From CAYQUC01 sp964514215 (GTDB lineage: Bacteria; Pseudomonadota; Gammaproteobacteria; UBA6429; Thiohalophilaceae), in contig CAZEPW010000068.1 of assembly GCA_964514215.1 (NCBI GenBank), forward strand, positions 1 through 17,255: 17,255 nt of DNA, read 5' to 3'. Under the pieces are notes generated by a model that was not told the origin of the DNA, did no database searches, and worked only from the letters and a program-made list of their open reading frames with translations. How positions within the stretch are numbered: position 1 is the first letter of the stretch; each line of letters begins with the position of its first letter. The position numbers and the translations under genes were made by a program. Positions 14,140-17,255 of the stretch are shown piece by piece.

Positions 14140-16791
14140 TTATTTTTTTAATAACAGCGATAATTCTGGAATACACGAACCACAATTAGTGCCCGCTTTT
14201 AATAATTTGCCTAATTGCTCAACACTTTGGATATTATTATTGTTAATAGCATCCATGATGCTATTAACACCAACATTAAAACAGGCACAAATTATTTTGC
14301 CGGCATCTTTTTGCCCTTTTGCTGGTTTTCCAGTTAACACGCTATGGCGTTCATCGTCGCTCAAGCTATTTTTTTGGAATAAATTTGAAAGCCAATCTCG
14401 TTCCGGTAAATTGAAATCAGGGCCAATGAAAATACAACTCTCAAGATGACCATTTTCAATTCGCGCACCCCGATAACGGGTTATCGCTGAATCAAAATAT
14501 TCAACCCACTCAACCTGATCCGCATGTTGGCATAACAATGAACGTGCGCACGCAGCCCAGTCTTCGGGTTTATCCTGCCCTGCGATTTCATAACGCCACA
14601 AACCGCGCCCACGAGTAGCAGCCCAATAGTTTGAGTTATGCACGGTTAACTTTCTTCGTGATAATAAGAATCCATACCAACTGGGTTGATAAGGTTTTAT
14701 CGAAACAGGTGTATGCTTAAATTCAGGTTGTCCTGAGATTGGATCAACATTGGGATTAACCAATGCGCCGCAATACGATTTACTCGAGAACTGATCATTC
14801 CAGTGCATCGGTATAAAAACACTGCCAGAACGTTGTGTCGAAGTAACGATGGCACGAACAACGATTGCACCCCATTGACTCGTCACCGTCACTAACTCGC
14901 CATTTTGAATTAACGCAGTTTCAGCATCACTAGAATGAATCTCAATGTACGGTTCAACTGTATGAGCAGACAACGTTGCTGATTTTCCCGTACGAGTCAT
15001 GGTATGCCACTGATCTCGAATTCTACCGCTATTTAAGACTAGCGGAAATTCAACCGTACACAAATTTGCCGGCTGATGATGTGATACGGCAATAAAATTA
15101 GCCCGTTTATTTTCGGTATTAAACTGCCCCTCAGTAAACAACCGAGTTGTACCATCAGGATGTGCAGTCGTCACCGGCCATTGAATTGGCTTAATACTCC
15201 AAAAATCATCCGCTGATATATTCTCAAAATAACTGATATCAAAATCACGTGAACCATTATTTTTATAACCGGATAATGCTGCATGTTCTTTAAAAATAGC
15301 GAGTGAATCCGAATAATGAAAGCCCTCATTAAAGCCCATGCTCTGTGCAACTTGAGCTAAAATTTTCCAATCTGGTTTTGCCTGTCCCGGGATTGGTAGA
15401 AACTGACGTTGTCTTGATATACGTCGTTCAGAGTTGGTTACGGTGCCATCACGCTCACCCCACGTTTGAGATGGCAATAACACATCGGCATAGTGAGTCG
15501 TATCCGTCGTTCGCATGCAATCCGACACGATTAAAAATTCACATTTCGATAATGCTTCGCGCACAAAATCGGCATTGGGCATACTCACCGCTGGATTCGT
15601 TGCAATAATCCATAAAGCCTTAATTCGACCATCATGCACCGCTTCAAATAATTCGACGGCTTTGAGTCCCTGCTTATCGGATATCATCGGAGCCTGCCAA
15701 AATTCTTTAACAATTTGGCGATGAGATTCATTTTCTATCGCCATGTGGGCTGCAAGTTGATTTGATAAACCACCAACTTCTCTACCCCCCATTGCATTTG
15801 GTTGCCCGGTAAAAGAAAAAGGCCCCATACCGGGTCGTCCAATTCGTCCGGTTATAAGATGACAATTAATAATCGAATTAACCCGATCCGTGCCATACGA
15901 CCATTGATTAATTCCTTGAGAGAATACCGTCACCACTCGTTCGGTTCGAGAAAATAACCGGTAAAATTCTGCTACTGCTGCAACGTCTAAACCACACGAC
16001 TCGGATACAACCTCAACAGTAGCAGCATGCCCTTGAGCAGCAGTAATCGCTTCATCAAGCCCTTGGGTGCATTGCGTTATGAATTGCTGATTAGCTTCGT
16101 CATGCTCATTTAAGTACAGCAACAAACCATTAAACAAAATATTATCGGTACCGGGTTTAATAGCAATATGCATATCAGCAATATCACAACTCGCAGTTTT
16201 ACGCGGGTCGATAACGACTATAAATAAATCAGGGTTATCGAGCTTGGCTTGTTTAATTCGTTGAAACAACACTGGGTGACACCACGCCGCATTTGAACCA
16301 ACCAGAATAATCAATTTTGCGCGTTCAAGATCCTCGTAGGCACAAGGTACGGTATCACTTCCAAATGCCCGTTTATAACCTGCAACCGCAGAGGACATAC
16401 ACAAACGTGAGTTGGTATCAATATTATTACTGCCAATAAATCCTTTCATTAATTTATTCGCAACATAATAGTCTTCAGTTAACAATTGACCGGAAACATA
16501 AAATGCAACCGCGTCGGAACCATATTGGTCTATAGTATCTTTGAGTTTCATCGCGACATGATTTATCGCATTACTCCAGTTCTCGGTTTCGCCATTGATT
16601 TCAGGATATAATAATCGACCATCATAGGAAATAGTATCAGCTAATGCTGCGCCTTTTGAACATAAGCGACCAAAATTGGATGGATGTTCAGGATCACCTT
16701 CAATATTAACTCGACCGCTGTCATCAAGTTCGGCCAATACCCCACAGCCAACACCACAATAAGGACAAGTCGTTTTAACTTTTTTATTCAT
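14140..16791 (-). CDS. nasA: Assimilatory nitrate reductase, catalytic subunit
   Basis: An 883-residue cytoplasmic molybdoenzyme that reduces nitrate to nitrite. The N-terminus binds a [4Fe-4S] cluster (CPYCGVGC with C9, C12, C16, plus C44 in RLCSKG). Cys131 in NSRLCMSSA is the expected molybdenum ligand. GSNAAWCHPV, TNPAVSMPNAD, and the C-terminal LVLNSGRIRDQWHTMTRTGK belong to the bis-MGD fold. The last 50 residues form a BFD-type [2Fe-2S] domain (C835, C837, C870, C873), typical of NasA rather than NapA. There is no Tat signal. It starts inside the stop of the upstream membrane-protein gene (ATGA overlap), with no clear Shine-Dalgarno of its own, so translation is probably coupled. No electron-donor subunit (NasB/NasC) and no nirBD lie in the window. 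Confidence 0.95.
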   Translation of the reverse strand: MNKKVKTTCPYCGVGCGVLAELDDSGRVNIEGDPEHPSNFGRLCSKGAALADTISYDGRLLYPEINGETENWSNAINHVAMKLKDTIDQYGSDAVAFYVSGQLLTEDYYVANKLMKGFIGSNNIDTNSRLCMSSAVAGYKRAFGSDTVPCAYEDLERAKLIILVGSNAAWCHPVLFQRIKQAKLDNPDLFIVVIDPRKTASCDIADMHIAIKPGTDNILFNGLLLYLNEHDEANQQFITQCTQGLDEAITAAQGHAATVEVVSESCGLDVAAVAEFYRLFSRTERVVTVFSQGINQWSYGTDRVNSIINCHLITGRIGRPGMGPFSFTGQPNAMGGREVGGLSNQLAAHMAIENESHRQIVKEFWQAPMISDKQGLKAVELFEAVHDGRIKALWIIATNPAVSMPNADFVREALSKCEFLIVSDCMRTTDTTHYADVLLPSQTWGERDGTVTNSERRISRQRQFLPIPGQAKPDWKILAQVAQSMGFNEGFHYSDSLAIFKEHAALSGYKNNGSRDFDISYFENISADDFWSIKPIQWPVTTAHPDGTTRLFTEGQFNTENKRANFIAVSHHQPANLCTVEFPLVLNSGRIRDQWHTMTRTGKSATLSAHTVEPYIEIHSSDAETALIQNGELVTVTSQWGAIVVRAIVTSTQRSGSVFIPMHWNDQFSSKSYCGALVNPNVDPISGQPEFKHTPVSIKPYQPSWYGFLLSRRKLTVHNSNYWAATRGRGLWRYEIAGQDKPEDWAACARSLLCQHADQVEWVEYFDSAITRYRGARIENGHLESCIFIGPDFNLPERDWLSNLFQKNSLSDDERHSVLTGKPAKGQKDAGKIICACFNVGVNSIMDAINNNNIQSVEQLGKLLKAGTNCGSCIPELSLLLKK

Positions 16792-17126
16792 TTGAATTGA
16801 AATATTTTTTTAAAATCACTATTCACTAATACTCGTCCTGCAACAAATGTCCGATACTCACGTAATATCGCACTATAATATAAAGTACACCATAATAATA
16901 AGCCGGGAAGCAAAGCTAAAATATAAAAAAAATATTCATTATTTAATGGCATAACAATAACAACGCTAATAAGTAAATAGACCGGCCACATTAACATGAC
17001 ACTTCGTAAGCTATGTTTTATGATTAATAAAAAAAGTGCAAACGCACGCCGTAAACGTTGCGCAGTGGAGTAATACACAACCTGATACACTGCTTGTTCC
17101 AGTTCGGTTGAATATTTTTTGAGCAT
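16788..17126 (-). CDS. Small two-helix membrane protein coupled to nasA
   Basis: A 112-residue protein with two hydrophobic segments (about 28-58 and 64-87) and a basic N-terminal amphipathic stretch (YSTAQRLRRAF). I recognise no family. Its stop overlaps the nasA start by four bases (ATGA), so the two are co-translated, and it is the first visible gene of the nasA operon. It might tether NasA or its donor to the membrane, which would be unusual for an assimilatory enzyme; this is inference from position. No clear Shine-Dalgarno precedes the ATG at 17126. Confidence 0.65.
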   Translation of the reverse strand: MLKKYSTELEQAVYQVVYYSTAQRLRRAFALFLLIIKHSLRSVMLMWPVYLLISVVIVMPLNNEYFFYILALLPGLLLWCTLYYSAILREYRTFVAGRVLVNSDFKKIFQFK

Positions 17127-17149
17127 TGTTATTCATGCCATTTTAATTT

Positions 17150-17165
17150 TAGTCACTATAGACTA
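17150..17165. promoter_or_regulatory. Inverted repeat TAGTC-N6-GACTA upstream of the nasA operon
   Basis: Two five-base arms separated by ACTATA, 24 bases upstream of the small membrane-protein start. It overlaps the TATAGT/TATATT-like -10 candidates of that strand, so it could be an operator. No regulator can be assigned. Confidence 0.3.
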
Positions 17166-17180
17166 TATTGAATACGGCTA

Positions 17181-17255
17181 TTTTTCAAAGACTTCTAATC
17201 TTTTTCAAAGACTTCTAATCTTTTTCAAAGACTTCTAATCTTTTTCAAAGACTTC
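17181..17255. repeat. 20-bp tandem direct repeat running off the window edge
   Basis: The unit TTTTTCAAAGACTTCTAATC is repeated 3.75 times without a mismatch and is cut by the end of the window. It starts about 55 bases upstream of the first gene of the nasA operon. The period is close to two helical turns, so identical sites would face the same side of the DNA. It may be an array of regulator sites, a slippage-prone minisatellite, or a sequence-assembly artefact at a contig edge. Confidence 0.9.

Noticed and set aside
14140..16791. Periplasmic nitrate reductase NapA or formate dehydrogenase
   Set aside because: There is no Tat signal and a BFD-type [2Fe-2S] domain lies at the C-terminus, as in NasA; no napBCD or fdh partner genes are present.
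17126..17141. Sigma-54 promoter at TGGCATGAATAACAAT upstream of the nasA operon
   Set aside because: It has AA at the -12 GC and runs up to the start codon, leaving no leader.
17181..17255. CRISPR array
   Set aside because: Copies are directly adjacent with no spacers, and no cas gene is present.

Overview
The window looks like a piece of an AT-rich gammaproteobacterial chromosome. The main clue is the conserved run birA - coaX - SPOR-domain gene - tRNA-Thr(UGU), which in many gammaproteobacteria leads into tRNA-Tyr/Gly/Thr-tuf-secE-nusG. The multihaem cytochromes and nitrate genes would suit a sulfur-oxidising or otherwise respiratory gammaproteobacterium (Beggiatoa/Thiotrichales-like lineages carry related octahaem proteins). 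That placement is an inference, not something a marker gene here proves.

Layout. (1) Positions 1-302 hold no supported gene. A PP2C phosphatase-Ser/Thr kinase fusion follows on the plus strand (303-2006). (2) Converging on it from the minus strand are narK (nitrate/nitrite MFS transporter), an octahaem hydroxylamine-oxidoreductase-like cytochrome, and a nine-haem cytochrome c fused to a membrane cytochrome b, transcribed in that order. narK is preceded by a good sigma-54 promoter and an NtrC-like site. (3) A lone tRNA-Thr(UGU) with its own promoter and terminator separates this module from the housekeeping genes birA, coaX and a SPOR-domain protein. (4) A divergent pair follows: a DUF3445 (haem-dependent oxidative N-demethylase-like) gene and a coupled 123-codon gene. 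They converge on an unidentified membrane-anchored protein. (5) A very AT-rich lipoprotein gene of unknown function follows. (6) A REP/MITE-like relic precedes, on the minus strand, the assimilatory nitrate reductase nasA (with a C-terminal BFD-type [2Fe-2S] domain) and a coupled small membrane protein. The window ends inside a 20-bp tandem repeat upstream of that operon.

How the genes may work together. NarK and NasA import nitrate and reduce it to nitrite. In pseudomonads a PP2C-kinase fusion of this kind sits with narK/nasA and nirBD. Here no nirBD is visible. The kinase and transporter instead flank a periplasmic octahaem cytochrome and a predicted quinol-oxidising nine-haem/cytochrome b partner. 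The central hypothesis is that this pair takes the place of NirBD and reduces nitrite to ammonium or hydroxylamine, under nitrogen (NtrC/sigma-54) control. Because NasA has no export signal while the octahaem protein does, nitrite would have to leave the cytoplasm, possibly through NarK. A separate detoxifying or oxidative role for the cytochromes is not excluded.
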